Assembly (NCBI GenBank): GCA_003184365.1
Contig: NKYR01000164.1
Span: forward strand, 1 to 64,000
Direction of reading: 5' to 3'
DNA length: 64,000 bases
DNA from: Evernia prunastri
Lineage: Eukaryota > Ascomycota > Lecanoromycetes > Lecanorales > Parmeliaceae
Numbering within the stretch: the first letter of the stretch is position 1; every line of letters starts with the position of its first letter. The translations under genes were made by a program, and so were the position numbers. Below the pieces are notes generated by a model. It saw only the letters and a list, made by a program, of their open reading frames with translations, was not told where the DNA came from and did no database searches. Shown here piece by piece: positions 12,191-23,569 of the stretch.

Positions 12191-14540
12191 CAGAGACTAT
12201 GCGGATCATTTGGTGTGTTGTGGTGTGTCGTCAAATATCCCTACCCTACCATTCACGCTCCGGAAGCAGTTCCTACATTCATCTATCCATGCATGCATCC
12301 ACGCATCCATGCCACCACACGCACAAGATCTAGCTAAGTTCAGCACACAGCACCCTTCCCCACGAACCGACACACCACATCATACCGCGACTCTACCCTC
12401 AAATACTTCGAGACTAGCTTCAACAGGCGACAACAGACCTGCCAGCCTTTCCACGATGGATACATGTGGGCGCGCTGGTATCTGACGATACGCAGAGCTG
12501 AATCCACCATTTACCGTGCCTTCAACGAAGGAAGAGTAAATGATGCTGGTCGAACCTTTCTGAAAGGGGACCATGCTATCCCACGCCCTTGCTTGCTCGC
12601 ATGCTTGCTCGGATATGGTCCGAATGATTCCTTGGTTGGCGGACGACAAGCTCTCACCCGCACACCCAGTCTTCTACCCCTAAGGTGCAAGATCTCTTCT
12701 TCGTGGTCAGTGGTCACAGACGAGTGCGGCTGCCGCCGCTGTCCTCGGTGGGCAAGCGTCACCTATGCTTAGGGTGGGGAGACAGACGAATGAAGAGTAG
12801 AGGCACAAGCCGCGCGCTTGATGATGTCCTGCGGCTGATGTGCTGGCAGGAAAAGAATTTCATGAGATGAAGATGAGGAGATTTGGTCTTGTTGACTGCC
12901 AGTATTGAACCACTTTCTTTGGCTGGAAAATTAGCTTCAGATACGTATCATCCATTTCCAAAGCTGCAACTGTGTATAGTACTGCAGAAAAAATGAGACC
13001 ACTCCTGTCTCGCGCGAAAGCAGTATTCCCTTTATCCTCGAATACGCATGTCTTCACGACTCACTATTGGTAGGTACATGGGAAAGACGACACACACACA
13101 CACATACGAAGAAGAAAAAAGACAAGGTCGAAAAGCCAATTTTAAACTCCGCCGCCAAGTGGGTCCGATGGCGCATGCAATAGCGAGGAGAATAAAAAAC
13201 TTGAATTTGCTTGATAATGCGGGTCTGACAGCTTTTGTGGAGAAGGAATGACGTAACGTTCATGCAAGTCTGACAGCTCGATCATGCAATACACCGCCAA
13301 GCTTCAGATCCGGTCCCGCTGCGGGGGGGGGGGGGAAGAAAGGGTCCGTGACGAATCATGCGAGCTTCCAAGTAATGTTTAGCTGCAGTTTGGAAGAATA
13401 CTTACTTAGGCTTTCTGATCAGACGCCTGAAAGGTTGTCCGAGTCCGACCATGCTTCTCGGCCGAGCAACGGTTTTCGGGGATTTTCTTTTCCACACACA
13501 TAAGATCGATCCTGCGAGACGGGAGATGCGAGATGCTGCACCTGGGGTCTGTTTCAGATCATGCACGTTTGACAGCAAATACGATCTGTCCTCCGCTTAG
13601 GGGGAAGCCAACGAGTACATAATCTTTCTACGCCAATATAACATCGGGAGGATGCATTGAAGGACCAAGTGGAGCGTAGAGTATCTTAGCGCGCGAGAGC
13701 ATAGCGCTTACCATGGGGGCTGGCAATGGTAGGTTTTGGAAAACTTCGTCTCGGCCTTACAAGATATGCTGCGATGCTGCTATTAGCCACTCGTTGACAA
13801 GCAGAGTCAGTCCCAGCCGTCACCCCACTCAGGCCTATGACCATGTTTCGCATCACAGAAGAAACGGTCGAAGTGCACGATCGACTCTGCCTCGGAAAAA
13901 GCGCGAAACAAGTCTTGGATGGAGTTCCTGGGGATATGGATTCCTACTATCACTTGACTCAACATGTTACCTTACCAAGAGCCTCCTGCACGACTGCCGT
14001 CATTACAGTCTGATCTCAACATGGCTTGAGAGGGGGTAGCGTAAGTTCCCATCGTGTGAAAAGGTTCAAGATAACCAGAGCGACCGTTCCTCCGCTTCAT
14101 CTGCCTTACCACACCGCATCCATTGCCCTGGTCTGCGGCTTTAATTGCACCAAAATCTGTGGCTGCGGGACACAAAAATGTTGCAGACCTTTTCCCCAGA
14201 AGAATAGATATCATGTTGCGTAAAGAGGGAAAAGAAGGTTTCAAAGGAACGAAGGAAAATAAGTATCAAGGGGCGTACAAAGACCCAGGTAGTAGTAACA
14301 AAGCATTGTCGATGGCTACGAGGACTAGGAAAGGGAATTGAGACAGTGATCTCGTTAAGAGCAGGGATTTGCGAAGCGGAATTTTGAAACTCTGCATCTT
14401 TGGAATATTTCACAGCATCAGATCCAGAAACAATCCAAACTCGAAAAAGGAACAAAATAGTGCCTGGCGCACACAACCACAAATTCGGAAAATAAATTCA
14501 GCTAAGTCATCTCCCCTCACATTACTAACCGTCTTTTGAG

Positions 14541-16252
14541 AGCAGCAAAGCAGAGTCGTCTCCTTGGTTTTGTCTGTCTGGTTTGCATCAATGTCAATGG
14601 CGCCTACGGGGAGTACGGCATGACCATTCTGGGGCCCCGTGTCGACGAGTCGAGATACCCGGTCTTAAGGCAAAGCTCGAGTGGAAAGCTATTCGGGACG
14701 CCTGGAGAAGGATGCAAGGCCAAGCATGGTCATTTTACTGCCCATTTCGACGAAGAAGAAGATGATGATGCAATACTGTATGACGACGCCCGGCTGTATG
14801 AAAACTCCTCGGAAGAAGAAGAAGGAAAGATTGAACATGATGAAGCCGATGTTTACGACGGCTACGACGAAGACGAAAGGACCGCCTATGACGAGACCGA
14901 ATCCTGTGAGTCTTCTTATGAACCATCCTGTGACCATGATGAACTAACCGAAGCGGAAGGAGAAGGCGAAGCCTCTGAAAATGTCAGGGAAGAAGATGAA
15001 AGCTTCGGTGAGCATTCCCACCCCGAGCGTGACGAGTCAGGATCGAACGACCAAGCCGCAAGCACATGGACCTGGTCCGTCCTAGCCCCCGCCCCAGCAG
15101 AACACCCCTACACACACGAAGAATGCTCATACTTCCTCAGTCCCTCCCCGAACATCCGGTACGCCTTCCTGCGCCACACGATCAACGCCCTCGAAACCTC
15201 CTTCCACGCCTTCGCCCACCGGCACTTCGGCGCAGAATTGCGCTCCCCAACATGGCGACACGAGACCCTGACCGACAACGGGCGCGGGCGAGCTCGCCGA
15301 CCAAGCATGGGAGCAGATCCACGCCGTCGAGCTGAAACACTGGGTGCAATTCCTGTCCCGGGTCCGCGCCGCCAAAAGCTTAACCGACGACGCCCTAGCC
15401 GACCCTCTGACCTTCACCCCCCCGAACCGGGAACCCCGCCTCCGCGATCCTAGGCATGGCGACCTACATCCGCAACAGCACCTTCCTTCCACCGGGACCT
15501 GACCTGCCCGTGATCGAAGTCCAGCTGCGGAACGCGATTTCAATCCCCAGGGTGCTCAAAGACGAGCAGGGCCGCTGTGGACGAGCTCGAGTCGATCTAC
15601 GCCGTCGTCGCCAACCCCGACCCGACCCTCGAAGCCCCCAGCAGCGCCTGGGTCCGCAATGTCCTGTTCCCCCCCTCACCAGAACGTGGCACAAGTCTCG
15701 ACGTCTCCGCGGAGATCCTCCGCATCCTCGAGGAAGGTTCCTTCTTCTTCGGGCAGCGCGCGGACCCGGACCTGCTGGCCCGGCGGGGCTGGACCGAGCC
15801 GGCCGAGGGCGAGATGCAGCTCTACGCCAACAGCTGGGCGACCCCGCCCCGTGGCCACGTATCCTCAACCCTCACCCACCACCCCCTCCGGCACTCAATC
15901 CAGCGCCTTGCCCGCGCCCACCGCAACGCCATCTCCCACCGCGAATCCCCCCTCCCCAGGCACGGAGCGCCTGCGCCACGACGCCCTCAACGCGATGCTG
16001 TGCCTCGTCCTCATGGCCGACACCGCGCGCGCGATCGAGGTCGAGAACCTCGCTGAAGCTTTCCTAACGGGTACGTCGCGAGCGGACGCCCTCGCGCGGG
16101 GGGGCGCGAGACGGGAGGCTGTCGGCGCGGTGTGGAGGCGGGAGGGCGTCGAGGTTGCCGCGGGGGTGGTTGCCGCGGGGGTGGATGCGCTGGAGGGGGG
16201 GGAGGTGCGGCGGAGCGGGGATGGAGGGAGGAGGGGGAGGAGGTGCGGCTGA
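14541..16252 (+). pseudogene. acidic hypothetical protein gene with multiple frame breaks
   Basis: An open frame runs from a probable intron acceptor near 14540 (CTAAC at 14525, AG at 14539-14540); the first in-frame ATG is 14620. The first residues look like the end of a signal peptide (LLGFVCLVCINVNGAYG), then a strongly Glu/Asp-rich region (about 60-150) and a part rich in aromatics and His. Protein-like sequence then moves between frames three times: near 15290, in a C7 run near 15420, and near 15565. It resumes after a GC-rich stretch near 15960 with an alanine-rich helix-like segment to 16252. None of the breaks has GT...AG borders. Each needs one base gained or lost, so either the gene is decaying or the GC-rich sequence contains errors. 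I do not recognise the family, and no initiating exon was found upstream. Confidence 0.45.
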
Positions 16253-16906
16253 GCGGGGATGGAGGGGGGAGGGGGTGGGGGGAGGAGGGGAGCGCGGGGG
16301 GTGTGCGTGGGGAGGGGGGTTTGAGTGAGGGGGAAGGGGAAGGGGAAGGGGAAGGGGAAGGGGGGAGGTGTGGGATGCAGCGGTGCGGAGGTTCGTTTTC
16401 TGCGATTCGACGCATGAGGTGCTGAGGCGGGGGTTGGGTGTGGAATAGAATGGCGTGAGTAGGGTAGGGTAGGTAGGGTCGAGACGTGACCAGTGGGGGT
16501 AATATGCCTCGTTACGTAGCGCAACGGAATAAGACTCCCCCGTTCCAGAATGAAAATACGAGAGATCAATTGACTCCAAACCCTCAAAAAGCACGCACGA
16601 CGAAAACACCATGACCTAGACCGCAGGGATGAGCACAGCTAAATGACTCCACCGAGAGAATTTGAGATCGATATGTATACCGCTTCGAACGGCCCGCCCG
16701 TACTTCCGTGGCGACATCGACCGTGTCCCGAAGTACGTATGCAAAATGGGATGAGTCAGTTGCAGATGAATTTCAATTTTTCGCATGCTGGCAGAGGGAG
16801 CAACGCTGCTGGCAGAACGAGCAAAATGTGTGAAATAGCAAACGGGGCCAATTTGCCGCGCTATATGGCCGCCTTTTGCCCTAAGATTTAAAAAAATCTA
16901 ACCCGT
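16253..16906. other. intergenic, G-rich on + strand, no gene
   Basis: Starts inside a very G-rich tract (16190-16370) and then turns into ordinary sequence. No supported gene. It lies downstream of both flanking genes (convergent). Confidence 0.4.
16326..16366 (+). repeat. (GGGGAA)n array, possible G-quadruplex
   Basis: At least five GGGGAA units in a row on the + strand, inside a longer G-rich block. Four or more G4 runs with 2-base loops fit the canonical intramolecular G-quadruplex pattern. Confidence 0.8.
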
Positions 16907-18840
16907 CTACGTGACGCCGCTGGAATTCCTCAAATGGGCACTCGAACCTCGGAACAAGCTCTGCCAGATGAACGCCTCGCTGAGGAGCAGTTCGATGTCT
17001 TTCTCCGTCCAGTCCCGCGTCGGTAGAGCTTGCAGGAACATCATGGTCTCCTGTTTGTTGCGCGTCAACTTTCGACTCGACACAAAAAAAATTAGGAGGA
17101 GGTTGAACGAACCTGGAAATCCATCTTCACGAGCTGCTCGGACCATTTCACCAAGAAGGCCGCGCATACGTACAGATGGAACTCGGAGAATCCTTGCTCT
17201 TCGGCCAGATACGTGTCCCACATTCGAATGGTGTTTTTCACAGAGACTTCTCGCATTAGTAGGCAGTTCATCCATCGGAAGCTAAACTGCATGAATTCCA
17301 CGCCCTCGTGCTCCAAGTGCTTCGCTAGACTTGCGTCGATGCGTGTGGTCAACTCGCGAAGCGCGTTGACCTGCCGTACGATCCCTGGCTGAGCATATAT
17401 GTAGTTGTCTTGGATACCGTCAAGCAGTTTCGTGAGGCACCAGAAGGAGTCCGCCTCGACGGCGTCTAATACCGGCTTCGGAAGCTGCCCGGGATCCATG
17501 CCGCTTTCAACGTTGTTGTCTGTAATGTAGCTGCCAAGGAAGACCTGCCAGAAGGGTGTGACGAGGTCATTGATCCCTTGCACGTAGCCGCTGGCTGGAT
17601 GGCGGATTGCCCAGACGTAGAGGATGCGTTCGAGAGAGCGCTGGGTTGCTTCGTAGCTATAGAGTTGTAGATGAGGGCTTGTTCGCGGTACGTCTATTGA
17701 GATCTGATGCCACAAAGCTTCGTCGAGACCGCGAATTCGCGCTTGACTAGTCGTCGAAGTCCGGCCATTAGATACAGTAGAGGCATTTCCACCTCTTTCA
17801 AAAGCCTGCCGTACGCCGTCCAGATAAGCCTTTCGCTTGCGCTCGAGAGTTGCAACACGCCGTTCACTGCTTGTTGGAAGGTAACCGAGGAGGAGCTGCC
17901 ATGACATCGCGCGAACCTCTTCGGGTATGCCCGACCAAGATGAGTCTCGAAGGTCGGATAGTGGGATAGAGCTTGCTTGAAGGATCCGCTTGAATTTATT
18001 GATGCGAGAAATTCGGGTTGAGTGAGCTTCTACTTCTTTGGGAGTGGCGTTTTGAGCAAGTGGGGGATGGTTGATCAGGTGAAGAGAGTTTGCAGGATCT
18101 GTGGACAAGATTCAGTACATGTTTTGCTTCAATGATAAGAAAGACGAACCGCGTAGGATGTCTTTGTATTGAGGCCTCAAGATCTTCCCTTCGCTTTGCT
18201 TTGCTGCAGGATAGATGGGGGCTCCTCGCTCTTCCGCAATGTCCGAGCTGTTTGCTCTTGCTCTCCCAGGTAGCCGCTCAGGTGTTAGCGTCGAATTCAT
18301 ACCATTGATCCCCTTGCCAGACCCACCACCAGGGTCATTCGTCTTCTTACTGGGTATCCTCTTCTTTGCTTCTCGTCGCATACTCGATATACTTGGCAAT
18401 CCAAATTCATCCTCGTCTGCATTATCATTGTAAAAGTAGCGTTCAGCGTCGTCGGCATCTTCGTCATTGTCTTCATGATTGGTACCCCAGTCATTGTTCG
18501 TCTGTGACACAACTTGAGGATACGTGGGTCGTTTTGGGGGAGAAGAAAGTGCAGAGTTGGATCTTGGAGGTGGAGTTGCCATATTGCGAGTGTTGCTTCT
18601 GGACAGAGATGGAGGTGTGTGGGGTCTCGAATTGGAAGGCGTTAGGGATCTCCCAGAATATCAGCAGAAGCCCTGAACATGTACAGAACACAACTCACAA
18701 AGAATCAAACTTAAGAATATCCGTATGCGAGTAGGACGCGCCGATGACCATGCTGGGATCTGCAGCTTTTGAGGACACATTTCTCGTATTGCTCGGTCGA
18801 TTGCGCCAGAAGGGGGAGGTGCTTTTGCTGAACTGGTCAG
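16907..18840 (-). CDS. GYP1: TBC-domain Rab GTPase-activating protein, Gyp1-like
   Basis: GTPase-activating protein for Rab/Ypt GTPases, acting at the Golgi in the Gyp1 family. Supported exons: 16907..17050, 17113..18098, 18150..18649, 18699..18840 (5' part uncertain). Introns are 62, 51 and 49 bp. From the ATG at 18751 the product is 560 residues. Coding-like sequence with SPFWR, typical of Gyp1 N-termini, continues upstream to 18840, so the true start is probably in a small exon further up; an ATG at 19091 with a GTATAT donor is a candidate. The TBC domain shows both catalytic fingers: the arginine finger ISIDVPRT and the glutamine finger SGYVQGINDL. An acidic, Ser/Pro-rich region precedes the domain. 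Residues MEFM/FRWMNCLLMRE and the C-terminal W-E-K helices fit the family. Confidence 0.88.
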
Positions 18841-19567
18841 CTGGGACCTAGGCTGATGGCTGGACGCCCTTGGAGTACATACTCGCTAGAATCTGTTGGC
18901 CAGTATAAGTCAGCACACACTGTCACATCACAATGCAAACTTGAAGAACGAGAGTCCCAAAGACCAGAAGGAGAAGTACGAACCGACCTGAACCATTTCC
19001 TGCAACATTGTATGCTTCGTCAGACAAGGTGTCACAATGAAGCGCTCTTGGGGCGGCAATATACCTGGTTAGGGGGCTTTCTGGAACCCATAGTGTACGG
19101 TACGAAGTTAAACAATCAGTTAGGAGTAGAACGAGCAGAACCCTGCTCATACAAAATAACAACTCTGTACTGCGAATAGCTCTCCAATTGGAGATGGGAC
19201 TGGCGATCTAGAAGCGGCTAGCGGCTATGGAACTAGCCGCGGGCCTAAGTAAGGTAATAACAACTTGAATCTTCCAGCTACTTCGACCTCACTTCTTTCC
19301 TCAACCGACCGACCTTCAGCCCGCGTCTTCCCCATACACATCAGATTATTGCTTAACCTATAGATCATCGTGGTTTCAGTACATCACCGGTGTCTCTCTC
19401 GACTTCAGTTCTGAGTGACCCTTTGCCCTTTGTCGCTTGTTGATTGCCGCAAGCAGAGTTTGACTGCTGGCAGTTTTTGGGCCCACAAGCTCGCACCTAG
19501 CACAGCCTGTCTCAAGCGCTGTCTGGTACCACTAAAGAATAAGTCAAAAATCTCACTAACTTCCATC
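18841..19567. other. divergent 5' region, GYP1-like and HRP1
   Basis: Upstream DNA shared by the RabGAP (-) and HRP1 (+). The part nearest 18841 may contain one or two small 5' exons of the RabGAP. The HRP1 side, about 19260-19567, is pyrimidine-rich and is probably 5' UTR. Confidence 0.4.
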
Positions 19568-22500
19568 ATGACTGAACCTGAGGAGCTCGAAGAGGATCTC
19601 TTCGCAGACCTGTGAGTTAAATCCTCACAACATTGCACTAATACTTTGCCCCATCCGATACCATGTCCCACTGTGTCATATTACTAACGTCATTTATCGT
19701 AGCTACGATGCAGATGATACCGCAGCAAAGCCCGAACCCTCGGTACAGGACTTTCCACCAGAGCCTATACAGGCTCCAGCTCCAAACGACAGTAATGCAT
19801 TTACAAGCGAAACCAATCAAGAGCCGAAACATGAGGAATCAGGAGACCTACCTGTAAAAGATGAGCCGATGTACGGAAACGGTCATAACGGCGATACCGG
19901 GCCATCATGGAACATAGGGCAGGCAAACGGAGGAAATACAAATCAGTACAATGATGCAGCGATGGAGCAGGAGCCAGCGCCGATTGGTATCAAAGAGGAT
20001 GGGTAAGTTCAAGGATTATTTTCTGTCTTCAGCGTTCTTTCACTGCTTTCCAACTTGGTTTTGGGTAGTATGCCTTTGCCTTTGACTCTGTGCCCGTGCT
20101 TCCCATGGTTGCAAATGTTGGGTATTTGGGATACGAATCATGGTCAGACTGCCAGCCATCAAATGCAGTACCTCTGTGGACAATCTCATCGGGAAATGAA
20201 GTAGAGCAAGGAGGATGAAGCGAGAAAGACAATAGCGGTCAAGACCAAGCCTAGACCGCCAAGCTCAACAGCTCAACATGATTCTTTGAATATGGGATTC
20301 CGCTTCCACAGTCTGTTGAGGCTTGTGTGGATGGTTGGAAAATGGTGGAAGGCTAGGGGTCGGGGCAGTATCTGAAGCATTGCTTAAACATTCTGCAGCA
20401 TGAGTAATATGGCTCAGAAGCTGAAGGCCTGCGTCTTGGAAATCACATGGCTCTACCTTACCACAAAGAGGATGTCCTTGTGAATTGGGCAGATAGAGCG
20501 GGGATGAATGGATCAGTATGCCCACTGCACGACACCCGGACTACCTCATTACGTCATAATAGTACCAACTGCTGCTACATAGCTTATTGTCGATACTATC
20601 TTCATAGAGCAGGTTAGGATGCAGACGCCCATGTCTTGCCATGCTTAGCTTCAGCGAAGTATAGTGGCCGCGTACCGGTACCTAGCATACGACTCTATAG
20701 CAAAAGACGAATCATCCACGTGTACATTGATCCGTCCGTGTACTCAGTGGTACGCGGTATGCTGCCTGTCATCATCCCCACCTCCATGTCAAGAGCCGAA
20801 GGTGTGCTTGATGGCAAAGGATTCACTGTCTCCCGGCACGCATACGCATACTCATATCAAATGCCACGGTCCAAGTCGGAAGGACTCCCAGAACGTTTCG
20901 ACCCCCTTCTACGGGCTACTTCGACCAGTAATCATCGACTTCAGCTGGACTACATTCTGGAAATGTGGACACCTGCTTGGGCTCATTTCCATGGTTTATT
21001 GATTATGTCGATTCTGCCTTTCGATTTCTCATACGTTACGTGAATTTGGTTACATTATCGCTGTTGCTCACTGCTGACTGTTGCGTCGGACATGTAGAAA
21101 AATGTTCATTGGTGGATTGAACTGGGAAACTACCGACCGTACGTATATTCAGCCCTAAGAATCCTTGGTCTTGGGAAACCCTTCTAATCCACCACCACCT
21201 TCTCAGAATCATTGAAGGAATATTTCTCAACCTTCGGCGAAGTGCAAGAATGCACCGTTATGCGCGATGGCGCCAGTGGCCGATCACGTGGATTTGGCTT
21301 CCTCACCTTCAAGGACCCCAAGACCGTCAACGTAGTGATGGTAAAGGAACACTACTTGGATGGCAAGATTGTAAGACCCGATATATCTACTTCCACCAAA
21401 ACCCCCATAAGGCTCCTTTCCCCCAATTCCAGAACCAAAAGCTCACTGTCTTCCAAGATTGACCCTAAGCGGGCTATTCCCCGCGATGAACAAGAACGGA
21501 CCAGCAAGATATTCGTTGGGGGCGTCAGTCAAGACGCAAACGAGCATGTTTTCAAGGAATACTTCGCCCAGTTTGGACGCGTTGTCGATGCCACCCTCAT
21601 GATGGACAAGGATACTGGCCGTCCTCGAGGTTTCGGCTTCGTCACATTCGACAGCGAAGCAGCCGTGGATGCCACTCTCGCAGGTGATCTCCAAATCCTC
21701 GGCAAGCCCATCGAAGTCAAGAAAGCGCAACCGCGGGGCAACATGCGCGAAGAGGAAGAACCCCAAGGTCGACGTGGTGGACGCGGTGGTGGCCGTGGAG
21801 GCAAAGATTTCCGAGATAATGACCGCGGCTTCGACAACAATTCGAACCAGAACCAAGGAAACCAGAACCAGCAAGGCGGCCAAAACATGATGGGCGGCAT
21901 GACGCCCCAAATGATGGCTCAATACTGGCAGAAGATGCAGCAATACTTTACTACCATGCAGCAACAGATGGCTTCCGCCGCCGCCATGCAAAACGGAGGC
22001 ATGGGAGGCATGGGCGCTATGAATCCAGCTATGATGCAGCAAATGCAACAAATGCAGCAAATGAAGGCCATGCAACAAATGCAACAAGCTCAAATGGCCC
22101 GACAACAAGGCTCCCAATCGCCACTCCCCCAGAGTCCAGGCGCTCAGGGCGGCATGCAAGGCATGAATCCAGCCATGCTGCAACAGATGCAACAAATGCA
22201 GCAGATGCAAATGCAACAAGCCCAGGCCCAAGCCCAGGCCCAGCAAGCCGGAGGAGGCGGAGGCAATTTCAACGGAGGCGGCGGCGGCCCTATGGGCGCT
22301 AGTCCCGGCCCTGGCTTCGGTCCCGGCGGGCCAGGAGGAGCCAGACGCGGCACGCCGGGCTACAACGCGCAAGACCAGCTCGCCTTCGAGCAGCAGAAAT
22401 ACGAACAGCAGCAAGCGCGCCGCGCCGCCCAGGAAGCGCAGCAGATGCAATCCTACCAGCAAGGCGGCCCTACGTCCTGGGAGGGCATGTACGACGACGT

Positions 22501-22711
22501 GCCGCAGCCGGGCGTAAGAGGCGGTGCGGGTGGAGGTGGAGGCCGGGGCGGGAACAGAGGCAGCGCGGGACCGCCGGCCGGAGCACCGAGCGCGCCTGCC
22601 AATGCGCCGACGGGGCCGAAGAATGCGGGGAAGCCGGGTGCGAACTACAGGGGTGGGCATGGAGGGAGGGGCGGACATAGGGGGTTCCATCCTTACGGTA
22701 GGAGTGGTTAG
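19568..22711 (+). CDS. HRP1: Hrp1-like RNA-binding protein (cleavage factor IB), 5 exons
   Basis: hnRNP-type nuclear shuttling protein that binds the polyadenylation enhancement element during mRNA 3'-end formation. Proposed join 19568..19611, 19703..20002, 21098..21138, 21207..21370, 21458..22711, 600 residues. The acidic N-terminus is followed by RRM1 starting at KMFIGGLNW (about 115-187, RNP1 RGFGFLTF), RRM2 starting at KIFVGGVSQ (about 199-270, RNP1 RGFGFVTF), an RGG patch, a Met/Gln-rich run and Gly-rich repeats to an RG-rich C-terminus. All joins keep frame. Introns are 91, 1095, 68 and 87 bp; the 1095-bp one, just before RRM1, is about ten times longer than any other in the window. The long antisense frame under the Met/Gln-rich exon is a shadow. 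Confidence 0.93.
20003..21097 (+). other. unusually long intron 2 of HRP1
   Basis: Starts GTAAGT and ends CATGTAG with a CTGCTGAC branch-like motif at 21071-21078. Both ends join exons that together give an uninterrupted KEDGKMFIGGLNW sequence. I see no gene inside on either strand. Long introns in RNA-binding protein genes often carry regulatory elements; nothing in this sequence proves that here. Confidence 0.75.
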
Positions 22712-23569
22712 GTGGTTGCTGTGGAGGGGGGTGGGGTGGGGAGGCGAAGTGCGGGTTTGCAGACCGTGGGATTCTTCGACAGACGCCAGAGGGGTCTCTC
22801 TCTACATTCTATTCCAGTCCATTCCATGTTCCATCTTAGTGACCAAAAAAAATTAAGAATTCCCTGACGCTGGATCTGTCCATCCATCCATACACTTCAT
22901 CTCTCAACCGCAGGAATACGTGCGCAAACTTGGCAATCCAGTTGGCGTTGGAAGGGACGGACTTTCGGAAACTTATTCGACGGGATAGATGCGATCCGTC
23001 GAAGCGCGCTGTGGATGCAGTTACTAAGTTCGTCATTAGTCATGCATGTACATTCGATTAGGTGCATGGATAAATCTTCATTTCCAAGTCTCTCTGGTGC
23101 GTGTTGGGTGGGAGACAACACCTTCCACGTTAGGAAAGTGTAGCAACTCATTTTACCGATATGGGTAGACTTTGTTCTGTTGGCGGGGAGAGGGATTCAA
23201 GTCGTCTCTCTCTTGCAGTCCTACGGTGGAAAGATAGGATCACGCATCGTATCCGATGTAGAGTAGCACCCTCATTTACCGTTTGCATCTGGGTTGGGTC
23301 AGATCCCAGATCATGGCACCAAAAGCTCCCAGCTCTAAGCATCACCAGATACACTCGTGTGGTCGAAGAATAAAACTTGAGAGACCAGAGAGGCTGATCC
23401 CGAGGACCTGGCACAAACGATACTACTGATCACGCGTTGCATCTGCAGTCGTCCAAGACCGGACATGTTCAAGCCCAAGCCCATGCCCGAAATCGAGGTC
23501 AAAAGCAAGAGGGGCTCTGGGATTGTCAGTCTAACAGCTTTCTTTGCTATCTAGCCTGCCGTGGTAGAC
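22712..23569. other. convergent spacer HRP1/PRP6, no gene
   Basis: 3' flanks of two convergent genes. No coding signal or repeat of note apart from short A and T runs. Confidence 0.4.

Larger units (their letters stand above)
10561..14540. other. 4-kb spacer, repeats, no supported gene
   Basis: Holds the PDI 3' flank, then several simple repeats annotated separately, a 13-G run at 13323-13335 and ordinary-looking sequence to 14.5 kb. Open frames around 11.3-11.9 kb exist only because of repeat units without stops. I see no conserved domain, tRNA or transposon protein. A CTAAC branch-like motif at 14525-14529 probably belongs to an intron of the next gene. Confidence 0.4.

Noticed and set aside
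14541..16252. RIP as the cause of gene damage here and in the tyrosinase remnant
   Set aside because: RIP leaves C-to-T transitions and AT-rich DNA; these loci are GC-rich and damaged mainly by single-base indels.
20636..21043. Gene nested in the long HRP1 intron
   Set aside because: The frame begins with TTG, shows no family pattern and ends just before the acceptor; no splice or promoter support.
21443..22690. 415-codon open frame antisense to HRP1
   Set aside because: Leucine/histidine repeats mirror the Met/Gln-rich codons of the sense exon; no independent family signal.
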